DNA of 64,000 nucleotides from a bacterium (GTDB taxonomy: Bacteria > Bacteroidota > Ignavibacteria > Ignavibacteriales > Ignavibacteriaceae): NCBI GenBank assembly GCA_016716565.1, contig JADJWC010000003.1, forward strand, positions 124,001 to 188,000. Direction: 5' to 3'. Of this stretch, positions 18,949 to 28,246 are shown one piece after another. The position numbers and the translations under genes are program-made. How positions within the stretch are numbered: the first letter of the stretch is position 1; each line of letters opens with the position of its first letter. Below the pieces are notes generated by a model. That model worked only from the letters and a program-made list of their open reading frames with translations. It did no database searches and had not been told where the DNA came from.

Positions 18949-20130
18949 TTATATTTTATGCAACGCTGCACTCCCACCAACCCACGTCTTATTTTTATTG
19001 AAGTCAACTCCCATCATCTTTCCTTTGCTTTGCCTTACAAGGTTATTCACTAATATCGGTTCTTTGTCGTAGAAGTACATTATTCTAATTTCAACTTTGG
19101 CAAATTCATCTGGAGTTTCAATCAATGGTGCATAATCAACTTTTTCCTGCAGGATATAGTTTTCAGGATCTTTTATTTCATCGAGCATCTGTTTGGTTAC
19201 GTCAATCTTCACTCCGAGTCCGGCAAAAGAGAAAAGAGGTTTTAGAACATAATTCTCAAGATCATTTGGGTATGAAGTGAGGTATCTAAGATAAAAACAT
19301 TTTGGAACAAATTCACCTTTAAGCACTGGTAATGAGTATTTACTAATCTTATAAAACCAGTTTGGGTGGGGAATCCATTTTACATTCAGTTCTTCCTGCA
19401 AATTAAAATTGAAATTCTTTTCGGTTCTGCTAAGTTCATCAAAAATTACCCGGTTGTAAATTCTTTCAATCGGGATTTCAATTCCGTTCTTTTTATAAAA
19501 AAGAACTTTACCGTGCTTGATTACATCTGAAATACATACTTCAGTTACTCCAATTAGTTTTTCAGTCGCTGCAAAATCGATCCGGGTTTTTTGTTTTTCT
19601 GGTTCGATTTCTAGAAGAATAACATTTGCAGGATCGGCTTCGCCGACAATTACATCACGAAGCATTTCCACGTACTTATCTGGAGTAATTCCATTGAAGT
19701 AAGTCGTGAAGTTTTCAGGAATGTCAAAATGTTTTCGCAGCTTTTGTTCAAAGAAATATTGATATCCGTAAAGTGTTGGGAAACCCTGCAGTTCAATCAG
19801 CTTAGGAATAAACTGGTCTGAATTTTTATCCTGACATATACCAAAATCAAAAACAAAAAATTCCGGATGATCAGTCTCTCCGGGAATATGCAAATGTGGA
19901 GGCACAGCATCATTCATTTTAAGTCTGAAATCATTACTTGTTACTTGCTTACTGAGATCATCGCAGGCTTTTAGTAATTTGCTTTTAAGCTCATCACTTA
20001 AAAACAGTGGAGATTCGGAAATACGGAAGTCAGCCGGATACTTCAGCGAAGTATTAATGTCTTTCAGGAAAGCTTCATACTTTTCCTGAGTGAATTCTGC
20101 GTTGAATTTTTTACGAAGCTCTGGAATCAT
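18949..20130 (-). CDS. ATP-grasp-like protein of unknown function in amidoligase operon
   Basis: A 393-residue protein not recognised as a named family. The C-terminal third looks like an ATP-grasp ligase: NYVLKPLFSFAGLGV (nucleotide-binding Lys and Gly-rich loop, about 280-295), YILQEKV, then KVEIRIMYFYDKEPILVNN and a terminal GVDFNKNKTWVGG that could supply Mg ligands. The middle has IPKLIELQGFPTLYGYQYFFEQKL, resembling permuted ATP-grasp or glutathionylspermidine-synthase-like proteins. Its start overlaps the end of the glutamine amidotransferase gene by 4 bases, so they are translationally coupled. Together with the upstream GCS2 and ATP-grasp genes it suggests amide or peptide bond formation. 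The fold call is an inference from motifs. Confidence 0.72.
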   Translation of the reverse strand: MIPELRKKFNAEFTQEKYEAFLKDINTSLKYPADFRISESPLFLSDELKSKLLKACDDLSKQVTSNDFRLKMNDAVPPHLHIPGETDHPEFFVFDFGICQDKNSDQFIPKLIELQGFPTLYGYQYFFEQKLRKHFDIPENFTTYFNGITPDKYVEMLRDVIVGEADPANVILLEIEPEKQKTRIDFAATEKLIGVTEVCISDVIKHGKVLFYKKNGIEIPIERIYNRVIFDELSRTEKNFNFNLQEELNVKWIPHPNWFYKISKYSLPVLKGEFVPKCFYLRYLTSYPNDLENYVLKPLFSFAGLGVKIDVTKQMLDEIKDPENYILQEKVDYAPLIETPDEFAKVEIRIMYFYDKEPILVNNLVRQSKGKMMGVDFNKNKTWVGGSAALHKI

Positions 20131-20957
20131 TTATTACTAATCACCGCTGTCAATTCCTCAATTGCATTATTCAGAAAGGATGGTATTACTGTTGCTCGTG
20201 TTTTTTTTATTGTGTCAGGTCGTTCAAGAATTTTTATCATCTCGAAATATCTTTCTTCTCCATATTTCTCAACAACTTGTTTTTTTCTTTCATCCTGTTT
20301 GAAGTGATACAACATACTTTCCGGATCAGCTTCCGGATGGAATTGCGTGCCGACAATCTCATCAGAAATTCTGACAGCAGCAATTGCAGGTCTGGCTTCA
20401 TCATTATCATCAACTATTTCAAAAGAAAGAATTTTTGCACCAAGCTCATCAATAATTTTTTTATCCGGATCAATTACCTGAAACTGCCTGATATCTGCAG
20501 CATAAAATGGATTTGATAATCCATTGAATATAGAATCAGATTTTCCTTCTTCCGTTAGGTTAAAAGGCATCACTCCGAAAGATTTTGAATGACGCTGGTT
20601 TACCGTTCCGAATTTGAAAAATCTTCCCATCATCTGGAATGAATGACAAATGAAGAATAAATATTTTTTTCTTTCAGAGTTTGTTTGATTATGATCCCAG
20701 ATTTTTTGGATGAGATTGAAGTAATCTTTTTCCCATTGAGTCCCTTCACCTTCGAAAGGACTTCCAGGTCCACCTGAGGAAATGAAAATATCATTCTCGA
20801 TTCCCGGAATGTCACCTTTGAATCTTGTATCAAAGACTTCATAAGTAATTTCTGTTTCATTGTTTCGTGTCTGAGCCTCGGAAAAAATTTCTTTGATACA
20901 GCGCATTCCTTCGTTGCGTTCGTTGTTGTAGAGATCTATTGTGGCTATTCTTATCAT
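20127..20957 (-). CDS. Class I glutamine amidotransferase-like protein
   Basis: About 276 residues. The core has the nucleophile elbow FFICHSFQMMGRFF (Cys in place of the usual GxCxGxQ context) and the catalytic His-Glu in VGTQFHPEADPESM, so the triad is intact. Such domains release ammonia from glutamine or hydrolyse gamma-glutamyl bonds. The ATG at 20957 begins MIRIATIDLYNNERN, a natural Rossmann-like start. An in-frame ATG at 21014 would add 19 residues encoded by the neighbouring palindromic repeat and is less likely to be original. It overlaps the next gene by 4 bases and belongs to the four-gene amidoligase operon. Confidence 0.83.
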   Translation of the reverse strand: MIRIATIDLYNNERNEGMRCIKEIFSEAQTRNNETEITYEVFDTRFKGDIPGIENDIFISSGGPGSPFEGEGTQWEKDYFNLIQKIWDHNQTNSERKKYLFFICHSFQMMGRFFKFGTVNQRHSKSFGVMPFNLTEEGKSDSIFNGLSNPFYAADIRQFQVIDPDKKIIDELGAKILSFEIVDDNDEARPAIAAVRISDEIVGTQFHPEADPESMLYHFKQDERKKQVVEKYGEERYFEMIKILERPDTIKKTRATVIPSFLNNAIEELTAVISNK

Positions 20958-20995
20958 TAAACTAAATTTACTTTTTTTAATAAATAACTTCTGAC

Positions 20996-21047
20996 TTCCT
21001 TGTTCGATATTCATTATTCAAAATAATATCGAATACTGAACAAGGAA
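20996..21047. repeat. Palindromic repeat inside the amidoligase operon
   Basis: TTCCTTGTTC (20996-21005) pairs perfectly with GAACAAGGAA (21038-21047). The inner part, GATATT with AATATC, extends the imperfect palindrome. It fills the gap between the GCS2 stop and the amidotransferase start, and contains the upstream candidate ATG of the amidotransferase. Confidence 0.65.
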
Positions 21048-21083
21048 TAACGAATGTTGAATTTAACTTTTAGGAGTGGGCAT

Positions 21084-22190
21084 CTATAACCCAACGTGCG
21101 TTTCCTGGATTATAAAATCAACTACCGATTTTGTATCACCTGATTGCTCGTAAACTTTTAATTGACGATCTGCACCGGTTCCCATTTCTAAAATTTTGTA
21201 AACGTATTGAATCTCTTCTCTTGAGCCCAAACCATCAACAACATCATCGATGAACTCTAAAAGTTCTCCAACAAGTTTTTTGAATTCGACTTCTTCCTGT
21301 TTTCCAAAATCTATAAGCTTGCTGTGAATTCCGTAACGTGCAGCTCGCCATTTGTTTTCTGCAATCAGCGCTCTCCGATAAAGTCTGAAACCGAGATTTT
21401 GTTTGATTAGTTTGTGAAGTTTTGCTACAACTGCCTGCATAATTGCAGCAAGACAAATTGTTTCATCAACCCTCATCGGAATATCGCAGATACGAAATTC
21501 AAGTGTATTGAAGTATGGATGAGCTCGAATGTCCCACCAGATTTTCTTAGCATCGTCGATGCATTTTGTCTTCACTAAAAGCTTAACGAAATTATCATAC
21601 TCGGCAATGCTTCCGAAGTAATCGGGTATTCCCGTTCTCGGAAAACGATCGAATACTTTGCTTCGATAAGATTTAAATCCTGTATTTCTCCCGAGCCAGA
21701 AAGGTGAGTTCGTTGAAAGTGCAAAAATGTGGGGCAGAAAATATCTTGCAGCATTCATAACGTGAAGAGCAGTTTCTCTGTCATCAACACCAACGTGAAC
21801 GTGTAGACCAAATATTAAATTTGCTCGCGCAACCTGTTGATAATCAGTTATAATTTCTTGGTAACGAGGATGTTCTGTTATCTGCTGATCTTTCCAGTGA
21901 GAGAAAGGATGGGTTCCTGCAGCAGCAATCCTCAAATTATTTTTTGCGGCAAGCTTGGCGAGATCCTGACGAAGTTTTGTTACCTGGCTTCTTGCATCAT
22001 GAATGTCCTTGCAAATATCAGTTCCTATCTCAACAACAGATTGATGCATCTCAGCTTTTACTTTTTCAGCCATTACCATTTTGCCGTCTTCAATTATCTG
22101 CTGGATGTGCGATTTCAGTTCTCTTGTATTCGGATCAACAATCTGAAATTCCTCTTCGACTCCAAGCGTGAACAATCCGGGTTCTGCCAT
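21084..22190 (-). CDS. GCS2-type carboxylate-amine ligase (YbdK/EgtA-like)
   Basis: A 368-residue protein of the glutamate-cysteine ligase family 2, which has the glutamine synthetase fold and joins a carboxylate to an amine with ATP. The signature LGVEEEFQIVDP is at about 9-20, with QSVVEIGTDIC (acidic metal ligands), FGLHVHVGVDD (conserved His pair) and TLEFRICDIPMRVDET. Length matches the YbdK group. It starts 14 bases after the ATP-grasp gene and is followed by the amidotransferase. Members of this family make gamma-glutamyl compounds or unknown products; the substrate here is not evident. Confidence 0.9.
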   Translation of the reverse strand: MAEPGLFTLGVEEEFQIVDPNTRELKSHIQQIIEDGKMVMAEKVKAEMHQSVVEIGTDICKDIHDARSQVTKLRQDLAKLAAKNNLRIAAAGTHPFSHWKDQQITEHPRYQEIITDYQQVARANLIFGLHVHVGVDDRETALHVMNAARYFLPHIFALSTNSPFWLGRNTGFKSYRSKVFDRFPRTGIPDYFGSIAEYDNFVKLLVKTKCIDDAKKIWWDIRAHPYFNTLEFRICDIPMRVDETICLAAIMQAVVAKLHKLIKQNLGFRLYRRALIAENKWRAARYGIHSKLIDFGKQEEVEFKKLVGELLEFIDDVVDGLGSREEIQYVYKILEMGTGADRQLKVYEQSGDTKSVVDFIIQETHVGL

Positions 22191-22204
22191 AAAATTATTT
22201 CACC

Positions 22205-23179
22205 TTAACTTTCACTTAACGGGATGTTGTTTGCAAATGATTTAATAAATGTTCCCCACGTTAAATTATTTTGTCCTGACTTGTGTGCTTTTGCTCTTCT
22301 GATCGCCATATTTGCTGCAGCTTCAACTATCCAGTTGAAGTTTTCTTCGCCGATAGAATTTTTATCTGCATCCGGTGCTGGATTACAGAAATCAATTGCG
22401 TAAGGAATTCCATCTCTTACTGCCAGCTCGACTGTATTAAAATCATAGCCAAGTGAATTGTTGATAGTTAGAACCGCGTGAAGAAGTTTATCCATCAATG
22501 GTTTTTCAATTGGTTTTGGATTTCGCACGTAACGTAAATGATGCGGCTGCTTTGGATCGTATCTCATTATGTGAACATCTTTTCTATCGAGACAGTAGCA
22601 TCTGAAATATTCTGTAAAATTAATTTCTTCCTGAAGCATCATCACAAGCTGACCGGTTTCATTGTAAGCTTTGAAGAAATCATCAGGTGATTCGAGTCGA
22701 TAAACATTTTTCCAGCCGCCGCCTGCAAATGGTTTAAAGTAAGCAGGGAAACCAACGTAGCTGAACATTGCATCCCAGTTCAAAGGATAATCAAGATTTC
22801 TGAATGAGTTTGCATTTGTGTCATCAGGATGCTGGTTTGATGGAAGCAGAACAGTTTTAGGAACCGGAACATCCAGTTTTGTCATCAAAGCATTGTTGAA
22901 AAACTTTTCATCAGCACTCCACCAGAAAGGATTGTTGATTACTGCTGTTCCATTCAATGCAGCATTTTTTAAGAAAGCTCTGTAGAAAGGAACATCCTGA
23001 GAAATTCTGTCGATGATAACATCGTAACCGCTTGGTTCGCCCTGGACGACTTTATCAATTTTAACAAACTCCGCTGTAATACCTCCGCCTTTGGCGGACT
23101 CATTCTTTGAGTTTACTTTTTCAACAAATGCGGGTGGAAAAGTTGTTTCCTGCCCGAATAATATTCCTATTTTTTTCAT
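22205..23179 (-). CDS. ATP-grasp ligase (RimK/D-Ala-D-Ala ligase-like)
   Basis: The 324-residue first gene of the amidoligase operon. It shows ATP-grasp landmarks: VINNPFWWSADEKFFNNALMTKLDVPVPKT (linker into the ATP-binding half), YFKPFAGGGWKNVYRL (Lys plus Gly-rich loop), MMLQEEINFTEYFRCYCL (adenine-binding hinge), and VELAVRDGIPYAIDFCNPAPD, with acid and Asn Mg ligands. Near the N-terminus the stretch ESAKGGG (27-33) is encoded across a perfect TCCGCC/GGCGGA palindrome and looks like an in-frame insertion. A good promoter precedes the gene. It probably catalyses amide bond formation; the substrate is unknown. Confidence 0.85.
   Translation of the reverse strand: MKKIGILFGQETTFPPAFVEKVNSKNESAKGGGITAEFVKIDKVVQGEPSGYDVIIDRISQDVPFYRAFLKNAALNGTAVINNPFWWSADEKFFNNALMTKLDVPVPKTVLLPSNQHPDDTNANSFRNLDYPLNWDAMFSYVGFPAYFKPFAGGGWKNVYRLESPDDFFKAYNETGQLVMMLQEEINFTEYFRCYCLDRKDVHIMRYDPKQPHHLRYVRNPKPIEKPLMDKLLHAVLTINNSLGYDFNTVELAVRDGIPYAIDFCNPAPDADKNSIGEENFNWIVEAAANMAIRRAKAHKSGQNNLTWGTFIKSFANNIPLSES
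23084..23098 (-). repeat. Short palindrome inside the ATP-grasp coding sequence
   Basis: TCCGCC (23084-23089), TTT, GGCGGA (23093-23098) is a perfect inverted repeat in frame at codons 28-32, giving Ser-Ala-Lys-Gly-Gly. The GC-rich arms stand out against the AT-rich gene. Confidence 0.55.
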
Positions 23180-23268
23180 TTAGCTCCTGGTCTTCCTGAC
23201 TTTAATTATTTTTAATTCTGATGATATGACGTAATTAAGAGAGTAGTTTTTCTCTTATAACTTACGGG

Positions 23269-23298
23269 CAAATATATTAAAAAGAGAAGGATTTTCAA
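23269..23298 (-). promoter_or_regulatory. Bacteroidota-type promoter of the amidoligase operon
   Basis: On the minus strand, TTG (23296-23298), 19 bases, then TATATTTG (23269-23276) match the -33/-7 arrangement TTTG...TAnnTTTG. It lies about 90 bases before the ATP-grasp start, giving a leader of about 80 bases. Confidence 0.5.
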
Positions 23299-23387
23299 GT
23301 TGACTTCTACGATAGACTTGATAAATTAATGGAACAGATACGGCTTTCAAATTGATATTCTTTTACGATTGAGCTATTTTTAGCCCG

Positions 23388-26058
23388 ATGAGTAAACAGG
23401 ATTCACAAACCAACAAGTTACCCAAAGAAAATCAAGCCGGACGAGACGGACAAACTCCATTAATGGCTCAATATTACAGAGTTAAAGAAGCCAATCCGGA
23501 TACAATACTGCTTTTCAGAGTCGGTGATTTCTTCGAAACATTTGAAAACGATGCGAAAATTGCTGCCAAAGTTCTTGGAATTACTTTAACCAAAAGAGCA
23601 AACGGTGCAGCAGAAGATGTTCCGCTTGCAGGATTTCCTCATCACGCAATTGATTCTTATCTGCCAAAGCTGGTTCGTGCTGGTTATCGTGTTGCTGTCT
23701 GTGAGCAGATGGAAAATCCAAAATTTGCTAAAGGAATTGTGAAAAGGGAAGTGATTGAAGTCGTAACTCCCGGTGCAACTCTTTCCGATAAGCTTCTCGA
23801 TCACAAAAAAAATAATTATCTGCTTTCAGTTTTTATTCGTGAAGAAGTTGCAGGCATTTCATTTGCAGATGTTTCAACAGGTGAGTTCTTCACTTTCGAA
23901 GTACCTGAATCAGATCTTCAGCAGCAGATTGAATCAATCGCTCCCGCAGAAATTCTCATTCAGAAAAAAGAAAAAGATTATCTTACTCCGGTTATCAGCA
24001 AAATAAATCCTTCAATCCGTATTACAAGAATGGATGACTGGATTTTCAATTATGATTATGCGAATGAATTGCTTCTCAATCATTTCGGGACTGTGACGTT
24101 AAAAGGATTTGGAATTGAGCATCTTCAAAACGGAATTGTTGCAAGCGGTGCAGCGTTAAATTATCTGCAGGAAACACAGAAAGTTAATCTCACACATCTC
24201 AATAGAATTTCACTTTACAATCCTTCAGAGTATATGATTCTTGATTCTTCGACGAGGAGAAATCTTGAGATCAGTTATTCGATGCACGGAGATGGAAGAG
24301 AAGGTTCGCTGATTTCAATTCTCGACAAAACTACGACAGCAATGGGCGGAAGATTATTGAAGAAATGGATTTCCGCACCATTGAGAGATTTGAAAAAGAT
24401 ACAAAGCAGACTTGATAGTACTGAAGAATTGTTGAAGAATAAATCTCAACGAAAGAAAATTGAAACTGAGCTGAAGGAAGTCGGTGATATTGAAAGAATA
24501 ATTTCTAGGATCTGTACAGGCAGGGCAAATCCGAGAGAAGTGGTTGCGATAAAAACTTCACTCAAAAAAATACCAGCGATCAAAGAACATCTTTCAGGTT
24601 TTAAAACTGATGCGTTATCAAAAACATCAAGAGAATTAAATCCACTTGAAAAATTAGTTGAGCGAGTTCAAAGTGCGATTATCGATTCACCACCTGCAAC
24701 TTTGGTTGATGGCGGAGTTATCAGAAATGGTTTCAGTCCTGAACTTGATGAGTTGCGAAACATTGCATTTCACGGAAAAGACTGGATTGCCAAACTGCAG
24801 AAAACAGAGAGAGAACGGACAGGGATTTCATCATTGAAAGTAAGCTTCAACAATGTTTTTGGCTACTACATTGATATCAGCAATGCTCACAAAGATAAAG
24901 TACCCGAAAATTATATCAGGAAGCAAACACTTGTGAACTCTGAAAGATATATCACTCCTGAGCTGAAAGAATACGAAGATAAAATCCTGAATGCAGAAGA
25001 AAAGATTTACGAACTCGAAGCCGAATTGTTTGATGAAGTGAGGAAATATGTCGCAGCCGAAGCTGTTGCAATTCAGAATAATGCAAGAATGATTGCGCTA
25101 ATTGATTGCCTGATTTCATTTGCAGAATGTGCAGAAGCATACAAATATTCCAAACCTATTGTTCACGATGGAGCTGAGCTTGAAATTATTGATGGAAGAC
25201 ATCCGGTTGTTGAACAGATTCTTCCGCCGGGGGAAAAGTTCAAACCGAATGATTGTGTGATTGATAATAAGAACGACCAGATAATTTTGCTGACCGGTCC
25301 GAATATGGCTGGCAAATCTGTTTACCTTCGCCAGATTGGATTGATTGTTTTAATGGCACAGATAGGTTCATTTGTCTCAGCAAAGTCTGCAAAAATTGGT
25401 TTGGTCGATAGAATTTTCACTCGTGTTGGTGCAAGCGATAATATTACTTCGGGTGAAATGCATTTTCCTTGTTGAGATGCAGGAAGCGGCGAACATTTTA
25501 AACAATGCTTCATCAAAAAGTTTAATCCTACTCGATGAAATAGGAAGAGGAACAAGCACGTTTGATGGAATTTCGATTGCATGGGCAATCACAGAATATC
25601 TTCACGATAATAACGAAGTTGCTGCTAAAACTTTATTTGCAACCCACTATCACGAGTTAAATGAAATGGCCGATCTTTTTCCTAAAATAAAAAACTACAA
25701 AGTTGAAGTCCGTGAGTATGATGATAAAGTAATTTTCCTTCATAAAGTAAATCCAGGAAGGGCTGATCACAGTTACGGAATACAGGTCGCGCAGATGGCG
25801 GGACTTCCAGCATTTGTGACTAACCGAGCAAAAGAAATTCTTCGCAATCTTGAAAGCAAAGAGTTAACTCCATATGAATTAAAAAAAGAAAAATTGAGAA
25901 AGCTTCAAATTCCCGAAAACCAGATGAGCATATTCGAATTTCAGGATGATAAACTACGTGGCGAACTAAACGATCTGGAAATCGATAAGTTAACTCCAAT
26001 TGATGCTTTGAATAAATTGAACGAACTAAAGAAAAAAGCAAAAAAGGATGGTCAGTAA
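23388..26058 (+). CDS. mutS: DNA mismatch repair protein MutS, frameshifted
   Basis: MutS recognises mismatches and starts repair. The first frame (23388-25475, 695 residues) has the mismatch-binding Phe-x-Glu in GDFFETF, the core and clamp, and Walker A GPNMAGKS (637-644). It stops after TSGEMHFPC. The +1 frame continues with FLVEMQEAANILNN, Walker B LILLDEIGRGTSTFDG and the C-terminal tail to 26058. Dropping one T in the TTTT run near 25462-25465 restores GEMHFLVEM and a protein of about 889 residues, normal for MutS. As written, Walker A and Walker B are on separate polypeptides, so ATPase function would be lost. A sequencing error is the simplest cause; a real mutator allele is possible. 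Confidence 0.93.
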
Positions 26059-26695
26059 TTCTATGTTAACCGGAAAAAGTTATAGCTTAATATTAATTCT
26101 TCTTGTGACAGCATTAATAACTTCATCTTGCAAAGAAAGTCGACTGGATAGTCCCGAAATGAAAAAGTATGTTGACGAATTAATGAATGAAAGAAAGGAA
26201 AAAGATTATAGCTTTCAGTTTGATACTGACTCACCATTTAACAGAGATACCACAATTACTTTCAATCCGCTCAAGTACTTTGAACCGAATCCGGATTTCA
26301 TCTTTAAGTCAAAATTGATTCAGTTTGATGTTCAGGATACAGTTGCAATTTTAGGTACCAAAGGTGAAACGAGACCTGCAATTCTTCTCGGTTTTCTGGA
26401 ATTAAAAAAAGATAGTAAAGTTCACAAGATTAACGTTTACAAAAGTTTCAGCAGAACGGGAGAGCTATATTACAGCATCTGGTTTACTGACAAGACAACC
26501 GGCGATGAAACCTACGGTGTTGGCAGGTATCTTGATTTTGAGTTGAATGAAAAGCCTGATTTTATCTATACTATTGACTTCAATAGAGCGTACAATCCAT
26601 ATTGTGCTTACTCTGCAATGTTCACATGTCCGATTCCCAGACCGGAAGATTACATTGATATGGAGATTGAAGCTGGAGAGAAAAATTTTCATTAA
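26048..26695 (+). CDS. DUF1684 family lipoprotein
   Basis: A 215-residue protein with a lipoprotein signal (hydrophobic SLILILLVTALITSSC, lipobox Cys near residue 28). The mature part matches DUF1684: GRYLDFELN, then DFNRAYNPYCAYSAMFTCPIPRPEDY and a terminal EAGEKNFH. The family is common in Bacteroidota and has no known function. The ATG at 26048 overlaps the end of mutS by 11 bases; a second ATG at 26063 would also keep the signal. It probably lies in the envelope. Confidence 0.85.
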   Translation: MVSNSMLTGKSYSLILILLVTALITSSCKESRLDSPEMKKYVDELMNERKEKDYSFQFDTDSPFNRDTTITFNPLKYFEPNPDFIFKSKLIQFDVQDTVAILGTKGETRPAILLGFLELKKDSKVHKINVYKSFSRTGELYYSIWFTDKTTGDETYGVGRYLDFELNEKPDFIYTIDFNRAYNPYCAYSAMFTCPIPRPEDYIDMEIEAGEKNFH

Positions 26696-26811
26696 TATTT
26701 TTCTGATAAGTTTGCTTATCCCTCACAAATTGGTACTTCAATTTGAATTTATCCTTAACAATAAATAGCCTATTTTCTTTCTTCAAAAAATAAATAATAC
26801 ACTCTGCAGAA

Positions 26812-28152
26812 ATGACTAAAACTATTTTAATGATTTTAATACTTATTGGATTTTTTATTGCTGAATCCTCTTTTGCACAGTCACAGGAACTGCCCGGAAC
26901 AAAAGTTATTAAAACTTACTACCCAAACGGTGAACTCAAAACAGAAGGTCAGTACTGGTATGATAAACTAGATGGTTTTTATAAAGAATATTATCCGAAC
27001 GGAAAACTCTGGAAGCATTGGACATTCAGCTATGGAAAAGAGCACGGATTATCAACGTGGTATTTTGAGGACGGTAAAGTAAGTATTGAATGGAATTACG
27101 TTGATGGAATAAAGGAAGGAATTTCAAAATGGTATTATGAAAGCGGTGAGCTCTGGGCTGAACAGCATTACTCAAACGGAGTTCTTGAGGGAATAACTTA
27201 CACTTATTATAAAACCGGAGAACTGCAAGGCGAGTGGCGATATGTTGATGGACTTCTTCAGGGAATTTCAAGAACTTATTACAAAACTGGTGAAGTCGAA
27301 GTCGAGCGCACCTTTATCGATGGAAAACAAAATGGTAAAATTTATATCTATCACGAAAATAAAACAGTAGCTGTGGATGCAAATTTTATTGATGATAAAA
27401 TTGAAGGAACAGTAAAACTGTATGATATGGCTGGAAGTTTAAGAGTGAAAGATGAATATGTTAACGATGAGCTTTTGAATCGTGAACGATATGATTACCA
27501 GGGAAAGTTTGAATCTAAGGAAGAGATGCTCAAAAACTATTCTGTTGCCGGCGCAATGCTGAATGAAACTTTTGTGAAGGATGGTGTCAAGGAAGAAGTT
27601 GCTAAAACTTATTATGACTCAGGATTTCTCAAAGAAGAAATTCCATATACTAATGGTGTTATTAATGGAGTCTACGTTACATATTATGAAAGCGGAATCG
27701 TAAAATCAAAAGTCGATTATATCGATGGTGAGCAAAAGGGAATGATAAAAGAATATTATCCGGATGGTCACCTGAAGCTCGAAACAGTCATCAAAGATGG
27801 CAAGAAAAACGGACTGGTTGTAACTTATTATGAAGATGGTTCGCTCAAATCAATGGGAACATATGTTGACGATATACTCGAAGGTGATTACAAAGAATAT
27901 CATAAAAACGGTCTTTTAAAATCGGAAGCCACTTATGTCAACGGTGAAATTGACGGAAAGAAAAACTCATACTATGACAACGGCCCTTTCCAAAAAGTAG
28001 AATATTATTACGAAGGCAAACTCGATTCATACACCCGCACTTATTATCCGAATGGTTTTATTCAAAAAGAAGAATATTATAAGGACGGAAAACTCCTTCG
28101 TAGCAAAGAATTCAACGAACAGGGATACCTCATCTCTTCTTCCGGCTATTAA
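26812..28152 (+). CDS. Secreted YwqK/MORN-like repeat protein
   Basis: 446 residues with a signal peptide (MILILIGFFIAESSFAQ). The body is an array of roughly 17 repeats of about 22-24 residues following the pattern YYxxGxLKxExxYxDGxxxGxxKxYY, such as YYPNGELKTEGQYW and YYEDGSLKSMGTYVDD. This is the YwqK/MORN-like fold, a long beta-hairpin solenoid. Some databases label the family as an antitoxin from B. subtilis YwqK, but nothing here supports a toxin partner. There is no T9SS sorting domain. A surface or periplasmic scaffold role is a guess. Confidence 0.85.
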   Translation: MTKTILMILILIGFFIAESSFAQSQELPGTKVIKTYYPNGELKTEGQYWYDKLDGFYKEYYPNGKLWKHWTFSYGKEHGLSTWYFEDGKVSIEWNYVDGIKEGISKWYYESGELWAEQHYSNGVLEGITYTYYKTGELQGEWRYVDGLLQGISRTYYKTGEVEVERTFIDGKQNGKIYIYHENKTVAVDANFIDDKIEGTVKLYDMAGSLRVKDEYVNDELLNRERYDYQGKFESKEEMLKNYSVAGAMLNETFVKDGVKEEVAKTYYDSGFLKEEIPYTNGVINGVYVTYYESGIVKSKVDYIDGEQKGMIKEYYPDGHLKLETVIKDGKKNGLVVTYYEDGSLKSMGTYVDDILEGDYKEYHKNGLLKSEATYVNGEIDGKKNSYYDNGPFQKVEYYYEGKLDSYTRTYYPNGFIQKEEYYKDGKLLRSKEFNEQGYLISSSGY

Positions 28153-28177
28153 AAAATATTAGTCCCAGAATATTTTT
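28152..28177 (+). terminator. Weak AT-rich terminator hairpin
   Basis: AAAAATATT (28152-28160) pairs with AATATTTTT (28169-28177) around an 8-base loop, directly at the YwqK gene stop. The stem is all A-T, so it is weak. Confidence 0.35.
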
Positions 28178-28246
28178 ATAAATCTTAATATTCATTTTAC
28201 AACAGCTAATAATTCTTTAATTTTAAATTAAAGAAACAGGATATTT

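Noticed and set aside
26812..28152. Repeat array that could be mistaken for CRISPR or tandem DNA repeat
   Set aside because: The periodicity is at the protein level (YwqK/MORN-like repeats); the DNA units are not near-identical.
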